In this document: positions 44,749 to 58,200 of the stretch, piece after piece
Position numbering within the stretch: position 1 is the stretch's first letter
How the letters are laid out: every line of letters starts with the position of its first letter
Assembly: GCA_021495925.1 (NCBI GenBank)
Contig: JAKEKT010000014.1
Coordinates: forward strand, 248,001-312,000
DNA length: 64,000 nucleotides
From: Diplodia intermedia
Lineage: Eukaryota > Ascomycota > Dothideomycetes > Botryosphaeriales > Botryosphaeriaceae
Direction: 5' to 3'
Notes under the pieces: generated by a model
Databases searched by the model: none
Told to the model about the DNA's origin: nothing
What the model saw: the letters and a program-made list of their open reading frames with translations, nothing else
Made by a program: the position numbers and the translations under genes

Positions 44749-45919
44749 ATGCCGCCGCCCAGCCAGCACCTGCTGCTCTCGCCCGCCGAACTTGCCTACA
44801 TCCACTCCTCGCTGTCGCTCGACCCGCCCATCCGCCCCGACGGCCGCAGTCCGACCCAATTCCGCCCGCTCGTCGCCGAGACCGACATCCTTCCTGGCGC
44901 AAACGGCAGCGCAAGAATATGCTTCGCCGACGGCACCGAGGCCATTGTGGGCGCCAAGGCCGAGGTCGAGAAGAGCTCGTGGAAGCCGGGCCAGCATGAG
45001 AACGAGCTCGCCGACGTCGACATGGCCGGCGCCGACGGCGACGACCGCCGCTCGAAAGGCATGGGCGAGAATGCGTGGGTCGAGATGAGCGTCGAGATCC
45101 CCGGCTACCGCGACGACGACCCGTTGCCCGTCTTCCTGGCCGCAATGTTGACCGAGGCCCTGCTGGCAGACGGTCAATTGCGGGACCGTCTGTTCATCAA
45201 CCGCCGCTTCCACTGGAAGCTCTACGTCGACGTACGAGTCCCTCCAACAGCCCTCAATAGACAGACTCAATTGCTAACCCCCAACCCTCTCGCAGATCCT
45301 CCTCCTCTCCCCGCCGCTCTCCTACCCCCTCCCCCTCCTCTCCCTAACAACCCACCTTGCCCTCCTCTCCACCCGCCTCCCCCGCCTGAAATCAGAGCAA
45401 GACGAAGACCCGTTGTTCGACGACGACTGGGCCGCCAGCACACCTCTCTACCCCCGGCACGCCACCGCCACCACCAACGCCTCCAAGCCCATGAACCGGC
45501 CGCCCATCACCCTCCTCGTCGTCGCCGTCGGCCCCAACATCATCTTCGACCCCTCCAAGGAAGAACTCGCCGTCGCCGAAGCCGTCATGGCCCTCTCCGT
45601 CGGCGAGCAGATCGCCGCCGCAAACGACAAGAACGAAGCCCCAACCCTCCGCCTCCACGCCATCCGCACCATCGACCCCCCCTCGCGCCTCACCCCTCCC
45701 GGCGTTCCCAACGCCCTCAACAGCGCCACCGGCGGCGTGGCCCCCACGTCGAGCGCCGAGGCCGTCGCCCTGCGCGAAGGGTTGCAGACGCCCGGCGTGT
45801 GGACGCCGCCGCGCGGCGGCGTCAGGCGCGGCCTGGTCGCGCGTGTCATCAAGTTGGCTACGCAGCGAGGGGGTGTGGCGGAGGAGGTGCTGGAGGCGTT
45901 GGAGGCGGTGGAGAAATGA
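44749..45919 (+). CDS. rrp42: Exosome complex subunit Rrp42 (RNase PH fold)
   Basis: Two exons (44749-45231, 45296-45919) give 368 aa. The N-terminus LSPAELAYIHSSLSLDPPIR and RPDGRSPTQFRPLVAETDIL match Rrp42, followed by the RNase PH core: GSARICFADGTEAIVGAKAE, LTEALLADGQLRDRLFINRR, and in exon 2 KPMNRPPITLLVVAVGPNII and DPSKEELAVAEAVMALSV. Rrp42 is one of six catalytically dead ring subunits of the RNA exosome, which feeds RNA to Rrp44 for 3'-5' decay and rRNA/snoRNA processing. A Pro/Gly-rich loop in the second half is longer than in yeast (265 aa). An upstream in-frame ATG at 44638 would add a Pro-rich leader and is not favoured. Confidence 0.92.
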
Positions 45920-47119
45920 GGGTATTTTTGATCGATGGCATCGTGAGGAGTAGGTACTGCGGCATCCACGCGACTGAAAGATTAAAAAGAGGATGCGCGA
46001 GAAGTGATGAACAAAGGTGGGGTTCACGACATCGAGAGAGGTCCCCTGCAGCTGGATGGCATGGTGTCCGGGGCCAAACTGGTGCGAGGCGTTTACTGGA
46101 GGGCAAAACGGGAGCCAATGGGTATACCGGCGCTTTTTTTCGTTACATGTTTTCCTTTCTCCTACACGGCTTTTAAAAGGGAAAGTGACGGGCTTGCGCA
46201 AAGGATGCTAGAATGCAGTGATTTGAAGAAAAACAAGACATAGAATGCGGAGGATTACTTCAGGATCGCCCTAAACAGCGAGCAAGTGGCCGACTTGGGC
46301 TGGACCGCAGTGTCTCAAGGAAATGTTTCAAGGGAAGAAGGCGCCGTAGCTATCTGCATGGCACGCAAAAATCACGAATGCAAACCTTATTACACTAAGC
46401 TTGTCGAAGTCTTAAGATCATAAGCTGTTTTCTATGAAACGAAATTCTATAAGCCAATGAAGCCCCAATCCTTCCTTTGTGCATCCATGAGCATTTCAGA
46501 GATGTCAAATGAGTGTCGAGGGCCAGATCCTTTGCTAAAGCCAACCCACACTCGATCGCGCAGAGGCCGACATGCTCCATTGATCAATGCCGATTGGGTC
46601 TGGCGACGGGTCGTCTGGTGGTCGGCCTCGACGCAAGAATATCCTGCCCGACAAGCACGTCAAGCTCGTGAGCCCAAGGAAAGACGGGGTACGGCTAAAC
46701 CATGACCTATCCGAAGGTTGGTAAGTAGGAGCGGGACTGCATAGAGGCTGCCCTCGGCGGTAATAGTTGAAAGAAAACCATAACCGGTGCCGATGCTCTG
46801 CAGCGAGTGCTGAAAATGCCCACGTTGATGCAAAGACTGTCAAGACAAAAGAGTGAAAAAGGGGGCATTAAGGGTAGTAGTGCAAAGAAAAACCAAAAGC
46901 TGCACGACTGTACATGGCACATCTCAGTCATGTACCACTTCTGTCGGCAACGCCTGCACCGAAATTTTGCTTCGCAGTTGGCACGAAGGTGTCTAGTGGA
47001 GTGATACCGGTTGTAGAATAAGAGACCCCCCGGTCTACACAAAGGCCAATCGGTGGATTCCCCTGCACGACTCGATGGAGAAGTTGAGGGGAGTCGGGCT
47101 ATCGAGGCGCAGGAGAGTA
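45920..47119. other. Convergent intergenic region, 1.2 kb
   Basis: Both neighbours end here. Frames are short and no RNA gene is recognised. It is longer than needed for two 3' UTRs; I see nothing specific in it. Confidence 0.5.
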
Positions 47120-50100
47120 TCAGGCCTCCTTAGTAGACTCGTTGGCTCTATCATTGGGGCTGGTCGGAGGAGGTTTGCCAATCGCGACATCGGTCAGTGT
47201 GCGAAGAAGATCTAGGAGCTGTTCAAAGTTTTGGAGCGAGGGTGGTTCGTCGAGGCCATCACCCGACTCCTCCGGGCTGGCAATATCCGGTTTGTTGTCA
47301 TACTCACCGTCAGATTCCTCAGATGAAGCATCGTCATCTTGTCTCGCGACTCCGAGAAGAGCAGAGTTGTCCGGGTTCATGGGGAAAAGGAGGTTAGCGG
47401 GATTTCCTGGGCCCCATTTCGCGACCTGGCCAATATCTGCGCGAGAGTTGCTGGCCAAGAGCCTATCCCAGTTGTTGTTGGACACGTTGAAGGTCCATCG
47501 CGGCTGAAATGGCGTCTGTTGGCCGTCGGTACCAATTGTCGTCTTTCCCACGTGAGCAACTTCAACAACCCACTCGCCCCTGCTCCCGAGTGTGTTGAAC
47601 CTCCAGCAGCGCTTCTGTCGGACTGATTTTATGGGGACCTTTAGAATTCGATCTGGGCGGCTTCGATAGATGACGAAGTTATGTCCGCTTGAAAGGTCGT
47701 CTGCGGCCGCGATGTCCAACCTCAAAGTGTTTGGAAAGAGTTGGTAGTCCGGAGACAACCCACGCTCATCCACGGCCATGAACTCATCCATTTCGAGATG
47801 CCACGAGAGGCCACCGTTCTGCAAGCTGAGAATGCTACCATCCAGCAGCTTGCGAGGTTCCGTCTTGCCCTTGGCCAATTGAAACCAACTTTTGGACACT
47901 ATGCTTGTGCCACTGCTGTCGGCTGCCAGCTCGATTTCCAGAATCAGATCTCCGGCTTGACCTGCGGGATTGGCAATCTCAAAGGTTGCGCAATAAACGG
48001 GCTTGACGTCGGATAGATTGAAGGTCCAGGCGTCTTGAGGTGCCAGGATGTGCGACGCTTCGAAGCATCTCGTAAGGACATGACGCTCCACAATCGAGTC
48101 ACCAATCTCCATGGAGACTTTCGAATCCATCGCATCATGTTCTTCCATCATATCCGCAAAAGCAGGGAAGGAATATGCAGTATTTTCGCCGAGGTCGGGC
48201 TGTTGAGTCTTTCGCGCCGCGAATGTCCCCAAGTGCAAATGCAGCTTGAGCGAGTTACGGAAGTAGCGAGCATGTCGAGTGGTCTCAACAACGGCAGCAA
48301 GCAGCTTTCCGGCCGGGGAGTCTTCCGTAGGGGCTTGTGTGACTTGATGCGGCTGAAGCGGATATTTGAAGCGGAAAGTGACTGCATCGTTCGTCGAGGC
48401 CGTTGGTGCAGCAAGAGGGCGAGGAAGATGGTACGGAACCTTGATGATAGGGGGTAGGTCGTCCGGATCGACTGCACATGAGATATCCAGAATGACGAAT
48501 GACTCCGCTTCGAACATCTTTGCGTACCACTCCGCAGGCAAGCATTGCAGTCGTTCCAATGCTTCTCCCACTTTCTCTTCATCATTGCCTTGGATCCTGA
48601 AAATCGTCCGGGAGCCCCTTTCGCAAGTGATGTAGCACTCGCAATTCATGCGAATGGGGTCGAGCGCCTCAAAGTTCACTCCCAAGACTTGCTCCGGCTC
48701 TTTAGGCAAGGGCCAGATGAACTGAGCGCTATGAGTCAAAACCTCGCCTTCCACGATGGTCTGTCGGTACTTCCTGCGTGCTGTATCTCTTAGCAGCCGT
48801 TTGCGGAGTTTTCTCGCAGCTTTCTTGTCGAAGCCCCAGACTTTGGCCCACAGGGCATCCCCGTGGTCTGATTTGATCTCGCGCAGCCACTCCGTGATGA
48901 GCTTGTCCGCTTCAGTGACCGCTTCCGCGCTGCCGTAAATCACAAGCTGGGCAGTCTTCTTATCCCCCCACACTTGGTCGATATGGGTATTCGTGATCAT
49001 GGCGATCTCTGCGGGGCGAGCGATGGCTGGCTTGGAACTTGACTTCGTATCGAAATTCCTGTTTCGAGTGAGTGAAAGATCTACAAGACCGAGATAAGTT
49101 GCGCACTTACTTTCCAACTAAGTTCAGATTTTTCGGTAGTGAGATAGTCTTGCCAGATAACATTTTTGTCTTCCTCCACCTGGTTGTAGCCGCGTTGTCG
49201 TGATAGACGGCAAGAGAGTAACTTTTTTCACCAGATTCGATGGCGTCTGCAACCCTTGCAGCAAGGGATATCTCTTCAGATTGATCACTACTCGCATGCG
49301 AATTCTCTCGCATAGAATCGCGTACGAACGGTGCATTCTGACCCGCAGGACGTGAATGAGACTGAGCGTAAGAACCCCGACCACGTGGACCACGAGAGCC
49401 ACGAGGGCTATAGCCTTGGCCGCGTGTAGAAGCTTGACCACGAGGTTGTTTGAATACCGTCCCAGAAGTATCCTCGGATCCCGAGTAACTGTATGTAGAG
49501 CGTTGTGGCGCGTGGGAATGTGATCCATGACGCCCGCCCCGAACACGTTGTCCACCACGGCTGCGAGGGCCACCACGGTTGCGAGGGCCACCACGAGGGC
49601 TGCCACGGTCTGGAGGGCTGGTACGGTCGCGGTAGGATGGCGTCGCAGGCGTGCCAATGGGGTAAATCAACTGTCCAAGCTGTTCAAAGTGACTGCGGGA
49701 CGTGTCGCCGCTCGGAGGTTGCGACACAGACGGAGCTGTCCCCTTTCCCGACTGTGCCTTGAACCAAGCCTCGTCCTCTTGTCTCTTCAACGGAGGCACA
49801 TCCTCATCGAGCAGACTGATAAGAGTCTGCCCTGGCGGGCCTTCTGTCATTACACTTTCACTTGAAGAGGGGTGGAGCCCTGCTGAAGACGGCACGAAGA
49901 AACTTGGATCAAGCCCAGTCAAGCCGTCGAAATGAGAAGAAGATGCACGGGAGTGGCCCTTCTGTATCAAGGTTTCGTTCGCGATGTTTCCGCCGGAGAC
50001 CTCTTGTTTTCCGAGCGGAACAGTGTGGACGGGCGTTCTCAACACCACTGGAGAATTCGTTCCATGTCTGTCACGGATCGGGGTTGATTCGGCTGAAGAG

Positions 50101-50472
50101 GTGGATCCTTCGGATGCGAGCGAGGCAAACGGGTTCGAACAGGCAAAGGGTGCCTTGGGCTTGGGCTGCTCCTCCAGCGGGTCCAGGTCGATGAGAACAT
50201 CTCGCTTTATCCTTGATTGGTGGAGAGCGGGGCCAGGTGAGCTCGCCGGCATGGTACGAAAGACCTCAGCATTGCCGATCGTCGGGTTGTGCGTTCGGAA
50301 CCGCAGTTGATTGCGCGACGAGTGGCTTGACGAGGGTTCATGTGCGGACGACTGAGGGTCATCGTTCTTGGGTGAGATTGACAGCCACTCTAAGGACATC
50401 GGATTAGGCTGTGATGAGACTGTCAGCTGGGGTGGACTTACCAGCCGCGTCCTTCGACTCAAAACTGTCCAT
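47120..50472 (-). CDS. Large RGG-rich protein with KH-like and C-terminal fungal domain (DUF7905-like)
   Basis: Three exons (50442-50472, 49111-50389, 47120-49058) give 1082 aa. A short first exon MDSFESKDAA splices across a 52-nt intron (CCTAAT branch) to EWLSISPKNDD. This avoids an implausible 5' reading frame extending to 50714. The N-terminal 400 residues are disordered, with Ser/Pro stretches and an Arg/Gly box (GGPRNRGGPRSRGGQRVRGG). After intron 2 a KH-like segment appears (IAMITNTHIDQVWGDKKTAQ, LVIYGSAEAVTEADKLI), then a ~500-residue mixed alpha/beta region resembling large uncharacterised fungal proteins. The C-terminus is acidic. The likely role is RNA binding, inferred from the RGG and KH-like parts; no pathway can be named. 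The DUF7905 label is from memory of similar fungal proteins. Confidence 0.75.
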
Positions 50473-51499
50473 GGCTCTTGCGCCCAAGCATACGACAGGA
50501 GTGAGGTTGTCAGAAGAAGAGCGCGGTATGGCGCCTCGAGGAGACAGTGGTCGTGGTGCGCGGCGCAGTAGGAGGGTGTGAGGGCGGTCGGTTGACGACG
50601 GATGGGTGAGCGAGGTAGGGAGGAAGAGGGAAGAAGATTGAGGGAGTAAGTAAGGTGGGCGACCTCAAGGGGCCAATGAGGAAGGCGCGTGGGGGACTCT
50701 CGATCAGGGTCCACCCGGGGCAGTGACGAGGGAAGCCTTCCAACTCGGAGGGCAACAGCCCGGCACCGGCCTCTCTTTCAGCGCATGCCATGATGCCGCA
50801 GACAGCTGAGAATGTGCCAGTAGGCTCTTCGAAAAGCCCCCATGTTCTCCCAAGGCAGGGTGGCATTGTCTTTACATAGAACCCAAAGACTTCCCGCCCC
50901 CACACCCACTTCAGAAGCGCTGTTCCGATGTACTATTCTCGCATGATCCGCAAGGGCTGTGCTTCACGTAGGAATATGCGCTTGTTTTTTTTTTTTTTTT
51001 TTTTTTTTGGCATGGCATCGGAGCATGTGCTTGCGACTGGCAATGTCTCCTGACACAGAGACCAGAGATCCCGGGATATTAGGACTCGGATCCTTTGGAA
51101 TCGCCATCTACCTATCGGCACCGAAGCTCAGGTAGAGCACAGCTTGGATACAGCAACGATGTGCATAGTATCACGGCTGGAACGCGACAACGGCACACTG
51201 GCGCCGGTGTGCCGTGCATCTACTGAAAACTTGTCATGAAAGTAGCGCAAAGCTTCAATTGCAACGGCTCGATTTCCTCGTGAAGATGTTGGAGTAGATC
51301 CTTGACATGGCGGAGTTGCAGAGAGCGAGTTGACGTCCGGCGGAGGACGGGCGGGCGGGTCCAAGCGCCGACGGGCGCCGATCGCCCTGACTCGCGGGGA
51401 CAGACTGGCGACGACGGCGTCCAAAATCTCAAAGACGACCAACCCACCGCGCACCCAAGCTCCCTCCGCCGAACACCGCAGCGCCCTGCTCCCATAACA
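50473..51499. other. Divergent intergenic region with 24-nt T tract
   Basis: This 1-kb region separates the divergent RGG-protein and uL23m genes and should contain both promoters. A homopolymer of 24 T runs from 50985 to 51008. Open frames on either strand show no domain. Confidence 0.55.
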
Positions 51500-52324
51500 A
51501 TGGCCTCCAGGAGCATCCCCCATTTCCGGCCGGGCCAAAAGCCCGTCTACCTGTACGCCGTCCCCCAGGCCTCAAACCGCACACACGCATATCTCGCCCA
51601 CACCGCACACCTCCGCCGCACACTTCCGCAAACCCACGCACTTCCCATCCGACCCTCATACATCTCTCAACCCCGCCCAACTACTAACGCGCACCTTTCC
51701 GTCGAACTCGTAGGCCCGACTTCACCCTCACCCTCCTCCGCACGCCCTTCCTCCCCCCGACCTTCGCCAAGTTCATCGTGCCGCTGAAGCTTAACAAACT
51801 GGACATGCGGGACTACCTGTGGCATGCGTACGGCGTACGGTGCACCCGCGTGCGCTCCTTTGTGCAGCAGCAGAAGATCCGCCAGGACGACCCCAGCCGC
51901 AAGCGCGCCATGCCCCGCCGCTGGTACCGCGGTCCCTCGATCAAGAAGATGACGGTCGAGATGGACAAGCCTTTCGCCTGGCCCGAGGAGCCCGAGGACT
52001 GGACGCCGTACGTGGATTCCCCCCTCCCTCTTATGTCTCGTACACTTTCGAGATGCCCTTGTTTCGTTTTCGTTTTGTTGTCTGGCTGAAGGGAAGAACG
52101 TGGCTTGGGGAAATGGAAGTAGAGACTGACCTGCTATCCTTTTTTGTCACGACTGCAGATACGGACGCGACTTGTACCGAGCAGCGGAGGAGTATTCGGA
52201 AAAGGAACAGCAGAAGATGCTGCCGGACTCCGCCTACGACGGACCACAGGACGGGCCAACGTTGCGCGAGCAGGCCGAACGGTTACGCCGCGGCGAAGAG
52301 AAGTGGGTGCCATCCCGGGATTAA
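51500..52324 (+). CDS. Mitochondrial large-subunit ribosomal protein uL23m
   Basis: Three exons (51500-51552, 51714-52007, 52159-52324) encode 170 aa. Exon 1 (MASRSIPHFRPGQKPVYL) joins across a 161-nt intron, with a perfect CTACTAACGC branch, to PDFTLTLLRTPFLPPTFAKF. KLNKLDMRDYLWHAYGV is the uL23 signature, followed by a basic region and a charged tail ending EEKWVPSRD. uL23 sits at the polypeptide exit tunnel of the ribosome; this version is the nuclear-encoded mitochondrial one (yeast Mrp20 relative). Without the intron the frame would run into unrelated Pro/Ser-rich sequence. The second intron is 151 nt. Confidence 0.9.
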
Positions 52325-52909
52325 CGAGTTATCGTCGGATCTTCGGAACAGCATGTTATGCGCTCGAGACATCGATGTTCGGAGGTGGAAGGATAAATTG
52401 GTCGCAACTGTTCGAACAACACCCGCCGATGCTCGAAACAGGATGGAGAGCGACGTCGCTGAGATGTGCCGTGGAGAGAAAGATTTTGTTGTATTATGAC
52501 TGTACAGAAAACAGCTGGGGGTTCGCTCGGGAAACGGGCATGGGCGGAGTTCATTAATAATATCACATCACCAAAAGCAAGAATCCTTATCCACGAAGCT
52601 GGAACATGGACTTAACTTCAAAACTCCGATCTATTCCCAAACGCCGGACCTTTCGCAAAAGGAAACTGACTAGAACTACGAGATCTTGCTGGTGGCCGAG
52701 CAGGGTATCTATCTGTAGCTTTGTACAGAGCAGACGGGTTGGTATGTACAGGATAGGAAGCATGGAATCAATGAGGGTCAATCAGCCAGCCAACTGGATG
52801 CTGCCGTTCCCCTCGGATCCCAAGTGTAAAAGAGCGCTCTTGTGAAGTGTTAATCTTACCTCTCTCCCAGACAATCTCTACGCATAAGAAAAGGAAGCCG
52901 AAGAATGTC
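52325..52909. other. Convergent intergenic region
   Basis: These 585 bp lie between the stops of the uL23m and sphingoid-base kinase genes. They probably contain both 3' UTRs; no feature is recognised. Confidence 0.5.
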
Positions 52910-54589
52910 TTAGTGAGGCGGACCTCTCGCCTCATACAAGTGACCCGTCTTGCTCAACACTGTCCCGAGACCCTTGTGCACCTCGGCCTGGAATGGCTCA
53001 AAGGGAACCCTCTCGCCATCGATGCTGATGTATCCATCCTTCTGGTTCTTCGGGATGATGCGGTACCCGCTGACCTTGCGGTATTTGACGTGCGGGAGGT
53101 CGAAAAACGAACCATCCTCGACGGAGAGCAGTGTCTTGATGGACGTCATGCGCTTGATATCACCGTCGATGCAGACCATGTCGAGGCAGCCGTCGCTGGG
53201 CAGCGCGGCCTGAAAGAAGTTGGCGTCGGCCGACATGTACGCCATGTTGCCGCAGTAGAAGTTGCCCATCCTGTCGTACGGCTTTAGCTGCCAGCTCGCC
53301 GGCAGTGGGTCGTTGACAGTGCCGAAGCGCAGCGGCGGCAGGCCCGCCTCCTCGCCGACCATGATGGATTGCCGCTTCTTAGTGCCGTCCTGAGGGGGGT
53401 TGGCGGCTTCCCGGTAGTAGGCTTCTTTGATGGCGTGCTTGTCGTCGATTTCCAGGCCAACGGCAATGTCGCAGGGGTAGACGGTCTGCCCCATAATGCG
53501 AACGAGGAAGCCGTATGTGAAGCGCTGACCGCCCATCCAGCGCAGGTTTTCTGTGGCAAGGTCGCACTCGGCGACGATTCCAACGGATTGGGACAGGAAA
53601 GACAAAGTGCGGCGATCACCTTGAGTGATTGACACCAGGTCCATTGGCGTGCGGAGGCCCTTGACAACGGCGAGGGCTGCCATGCTGCAGCTATTCGTAC
53701 CGTTTAGGTTCAGACTCATGCCATTGCCACTACCACACGGAAGCTGGACAACAGCAACCTGTTGCAGTGCCCTTGCCGCGTCCCTCCGTTTGCCCAGGCC
53801 ATTGAAGACCTCATGCGGCACGCCGTCGCCGGAGCAACACGCGATGACGTCCCAGTCGTCCACCTCCAGCCTCTCCGCAACAAGCTCCACGGCATGACCG
53901 GAGAACTGCGTTTCCTCAACGTCGATGACGCAGCGCGCGGCCGCGAATACGGGCTCGATGTCCTTGATATACATCTTCTGTGCGCCACCCTGTCCACCAA
54001 ACGGGTTCACCAGCACCTTGATGCGCTTCTGCCGCTGCGACGCCCCGTACGCCCGGTCCAGCAGCTTCTCGATCCATAGCCGTGCCTTGGCGCGGTCATC
54101 CTTCTCCACCGTGTAGTTGATGAAGTCCGGGCGCACGAGCGACGACGAGTCCTGGCGCGCGTAGTGGATGGCGATGTCAAACTCGGCGAGCTCTGCCCAG
54201 AGCACGTTGTACAGCGGAATGGAGCGAGTGGTTTTGGCGGCTGTGCGCAAGTGAGCAAACAACGTCGCGACGGGCGCCTGTGGGCCAGGGCTGCGATGCG
54301 GCGCGGATCTTCACGTACATCCAGGCAGAAGGCCGCAGCACTTGGTATCGGTGTCCACGAACGATTCGTCTGCGCGCTTTCGTCAGACCTCCGGAGATGC
54401 AGGAGAGCGGGGGGCATTGGGCTCGTGGTTACCTAGCACTACGAGCGAGTCTTCCCCCAACGAAAGCGAGGCCAGCCGGCCGACGGCGAGTGTGTCGGGC
54501 GCATCGGTCGGACTCAGCAGCGCGGACGTGGGCCGCGCGAATTCCTCGGCGTGCTCGTCATAGGGGTCTAGCTCTCCGAAAGTGGCCAT
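52910..54589 (-). CDS. lcb4: Sphingoid long-chain-base kinase (Lcb4/Lcb5, DAGK-type catalytic domain)
   Basis: Three exons (54433-54589, 54319-54369, 52910-54240) give 512 aa. The lipid-kinase catalytic domain is complete: RIKVLVNPFGGQGGAQKMY, then IACCSGDGVPHEVFNGLG (the SGDG nucleotide/catalytic motif with the following Glu), then VQLPCGSGNGMSLNLNGTN. Later conserved blocks are FLSQSVGIVAECDLATENLR and MGNFYCGNMAYMSADANFF. The C-terminus has DGYISIDGERVPFEPFQ. These enzymes phosphorylate sphinganine/phytosphingosine at C1. The product is a signalling lipid and the substrate of the Dpl1 lyase, so the enzyme controls sphingolipid turnover at ER/Golgi/endosome membranes. Exon 2 is only 51 nt and its placement is supported by phase rather than strong conservation. 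The N-terminus is Ser/Asp-rich. Confidence 0.93.
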
Positions 54590-55266
54590 GGCGGTTATGG
54601 TGAGGATAAACGAGTGTGGAGGGTTCCGAGCAGGGCCGGCATGGCTGTGTGGAACTGGAGAGGTGCTCGCAGATGACCCGTCGCCGCCCGGGGCTCGCTC
54701 ACGTCACCGTCGCAAGCCCCAGCTTCCGTGTTCAGATCCTGACGAAGCACGAGCGCGAAAGAAATGCCGCCGAGGCGCGCTTCCCGGGCTCTCGGCGCGG
54801 CTGCAGACAGGACCCTGCAAGGGACTAGGTGCTTCACTTCCCGCATCCGGCAGACTTGTCGCGGGGGCGTTGCGGACAACGCGTCCCCATTGGCAGATCG
54901 CATGCTTGATGTCCAACGTCGCCAAGCGCATTGATCACCGGACTGTGCTTGAACCACATGGCTGCAATTAAGAGTGTACTTGTGCTGACCTACCACGACC
55001 TTGCTCCTATTTTCCCGCCTCGTCTCATGTCCCGTCGAGCTTTTGTTCACACTACTCCCTCATATGCAAGCGAAAACAAACAACACCAGATCCTCTACTG
55101 CCGAAAGAGTCGTCTGGGAAGGCTCAAAACGCGTGCATGTCATCAATCGCCTTCGTGAACATCCGTTGGCGCCGTCGCTGCATACAGTCCGGCCACCCTT
55201 GCAGTTGTTCCTGTCACTAAAACAGGATCTTTCATATCGTCCTATCCATTCTCTTCAATGCCAGCT
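54590..55266. other. Intergenic between two minus-strand genes
   Basis: The interval runs 677 bp from the sphingoid-base kinase start to the beta-COP stop. It should contain the kinase promoter and the beta-COP 3' UTR. No gene is recognised. Confidence 0.5.
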
Positions 55267-58200
55267 CTACGCCTCGCCCGCCGCCTTGTTGATGCCCTTG
55301 AGTGAGCCAAGAGCAAGCGCCAGGCCCTGCGAGCGGCTGCGGATCCTGACGAAGCCGGTGACTGGCCCGTCTTCGCCTTCCTTCTCTATGCTCAGATTGG
55401 CCAGCGCGTCCTCGCCTATGGATAAGTCAGCAAAATGTCAACCGGTCTGCATCAGCCTAAAGACAACGTACCGAACACACTGCGAGCGTAGAGGTTGGCA
55501 CTCAGGAACTGGCAGTCTCCCTTGAGCGATGCCTCGGGGGTGAGACAGCTCATGTTAGTAGCCGCCATCAGCTGCTTGAGGAAGTCCCGGAGCGTCTTGG
55601 CCTTGGAGTTGATGTTGACCTTGTTCTCCCACTCGAACTCGGTCCACATGGTCCTGAACTGGGTTTCTGAGCAGTGCGCAGGCTGAATGTAATCCATGAT
55701 GTCCACGTGCACGTCGTTGAGGATGATCACATTGGTGTCCGTGGAGCTTGCGCCATCATAAACGACGTTGCCGAAGATCACACCGGTGTCCGTTGACGAC
55801 ACCTTGATCGTGGCCTGCACGTTCAAGAAGTCGTGGGGTCCGAGGTTCTGCGTGGTCGGCCGCTCGACGACCTTCAGGTCTCCGAGAGTAGCAAACTCGA
55901 CCGAAAGATTCTGCAGCGTATCCGTCGTCTGGTTGACCAGCAGGACATCGAGCACGATGTCAAACTGGTGGACCTTGACGTACGCCTCAGAGTAGACCTG
56001 ATCGGAGAAGCCGGTAAGCTGGACAACCCTGCTGAGCTTCGAGGAGAGATCCTCAGTAGTGCTGTCGCCGCCGGTGGCCCTCTCCAGGTCAAGCTCGATT
56101 TCGTCGGCGCCATCGACCGCGTTCTTCTTCGCGAGCTGCCTAATAGAAATCACGTCGTCGACCTGGACTGCAGTCTTCATCTTTTCCGATGCTTCCTTCG
56201 CGAGACGCTTCTTCTCCTCGTACTGCACCATAGTGCGGAAGGCTTTCCTGGTGTCGTCCAGGAAGACCGTCTCCAGCTCCTTCTTCTGTTGAAATTCGGC
56301 CAGAGCGCGGACACAGGACATGACTCGGTCAACCGAGTCCTCGTCAATGGGAGTCTTGACGAACTGCGATTGACCGACACGGATGATGGAGATCATGATA
56401 AGCATAGCCTCTGCCTTGAGCGCATTGGTGCGAGCGGTTTCCTGGGAGATTTCGGAGTGGCGCATGACGAGCTTGGTAAGAGTCGAGGACAACACCGTGG
56501 CAAGGTAGTAGTCACCATCCAGGATCAGCTGGCGGAGTGGAGGCTTCTGAGCAGCCTTCACTGCCTCCAGCTTTGCCTTGACGGCGGCTTGACTGGTCAG
56601 AGCGCTCTCCGTGGCATAGGTGCCGTCTGCCAGAACCTTCCTGGAACCGGTAGGAGCGGACTTCGCGTGGCCGTTAATCTGGTCCTTGGGATCAGGCTGA
56701 CCATCAGGCACTTCTTCGAGTAGCCTTTGTTCCGAAGCGAGAATCGGGATCTCTCCGAGGCTCGCGCGAATCCGCTTCCAGGCCTCACGGATGTCATTGG
56801 CTTCCAACGAGTACTCTCCCACGATCCACAGTGCACCGCGGTACACCTTGCCCGCCCGAACTTCGCTCAGAGTAGACACTAGACGCCCCACGATCGACGG
56901 CCTGAGATCCGGGAACTTCTCCACCACTTCCTTGACAAAAGAAATGACATCCACCGCAGAGGCGTTGTTGAAGTCCGCGATGAAGTCCATGAGAGAGTCG
57001 ACAACGCTGGCGGCAACCTCGGAGAACTTGATGGCGCATTGATGTATCGAGTGAATGACCAGCGAACGGTATTCGGTGTTCTAAAAGATGTCAGAAAGGA
57101 AGGAAGGATACACACGGCCGTCTACAAACCTTCTCGTACTGTTCGTCCACAGTCTTCGACAGCTCCTTCTTGAGGAGCATAACGACCTCCTCCACATTCT
57201 TGCTTGAGACCATTTCCATGGCGAGCTCCAAGGCCTTCTTACGCACATCAATGTCGGTGCTGGAAAGAACACGGAGAATTTCCATGACAAGATCGTCAAG
57301 AATTCCCTCATTCTTCTGCCTCAATTGATCCACCTTTTCGAGGACGATGAGCTTCACATTGTTATCGGGTTCCTTGATGCTCAGCTCAATGAACTTGGCA
57401 GCAGCCGCCTTGACGGCAACCGGATTGTTGGTCAGAGCGGTAAGCGAAGACGCGGCCTCGTACACGACGGTGGAAGTGTTGGCCTCGAGAAGGTCAAAAA
57501 TCAAGCGGAGGTAGCGAGCCTACGGATGGTTAGCCCAAACAGTCCAAATACGAACACGCACCATTTCCCATGGCAATCTTACCTTGTTCTGAGGGTTGGA
57601 TACGGCATCCCTGCGGATGAACTCAAGCTCTGTAAGCTGCAGCAGCTCATCTGCGTTGGGAATGCCATCGAAAACACCACTCAGGTATTCCAAAGCTTTA
57701 TCGTGGCTGATCGAGGACAGGGCAGCGAAAGCGTTGCGCTTGCATGTGTGATCATTCTCCTCCTCCAAAAAGTTCAGGAGAAGCTCGGGCGCATCGGGGA
57801 TGAGAGCTTCCAGGTGCTGGTATATCGATGCAATGGCAAAAACAGCGTTCTTGCGAACGTAGGCATGACGATGCTCGAGACATTGCCTGGCGGGCTGGAG
57901 GAGGGGCTCGACCAGTTCGGCGTCACGGAGCTTACACACGAAGCGGAGCGTGTTACCCCGGATGTACTCGTTGGGGTGTTGCAGATCGAAGCGCATACCG
58001 TTGCTGTCCCGCGTCAGATATAGGCCGAGCACAGCTGGCGCCAATTAAACACATACCAGACCAAGATCCATTCCTGCTTGAGCTTGCCATTGGCGTCGTG
58101 CTTGGGGCATATCTCGTAGTACAGGTACAGGAGCTTCTTGAGAGGCTTGCTCTTCGACGGCATGACGAATCGGATGATGTGCATGAGAAGACCGGGCATG

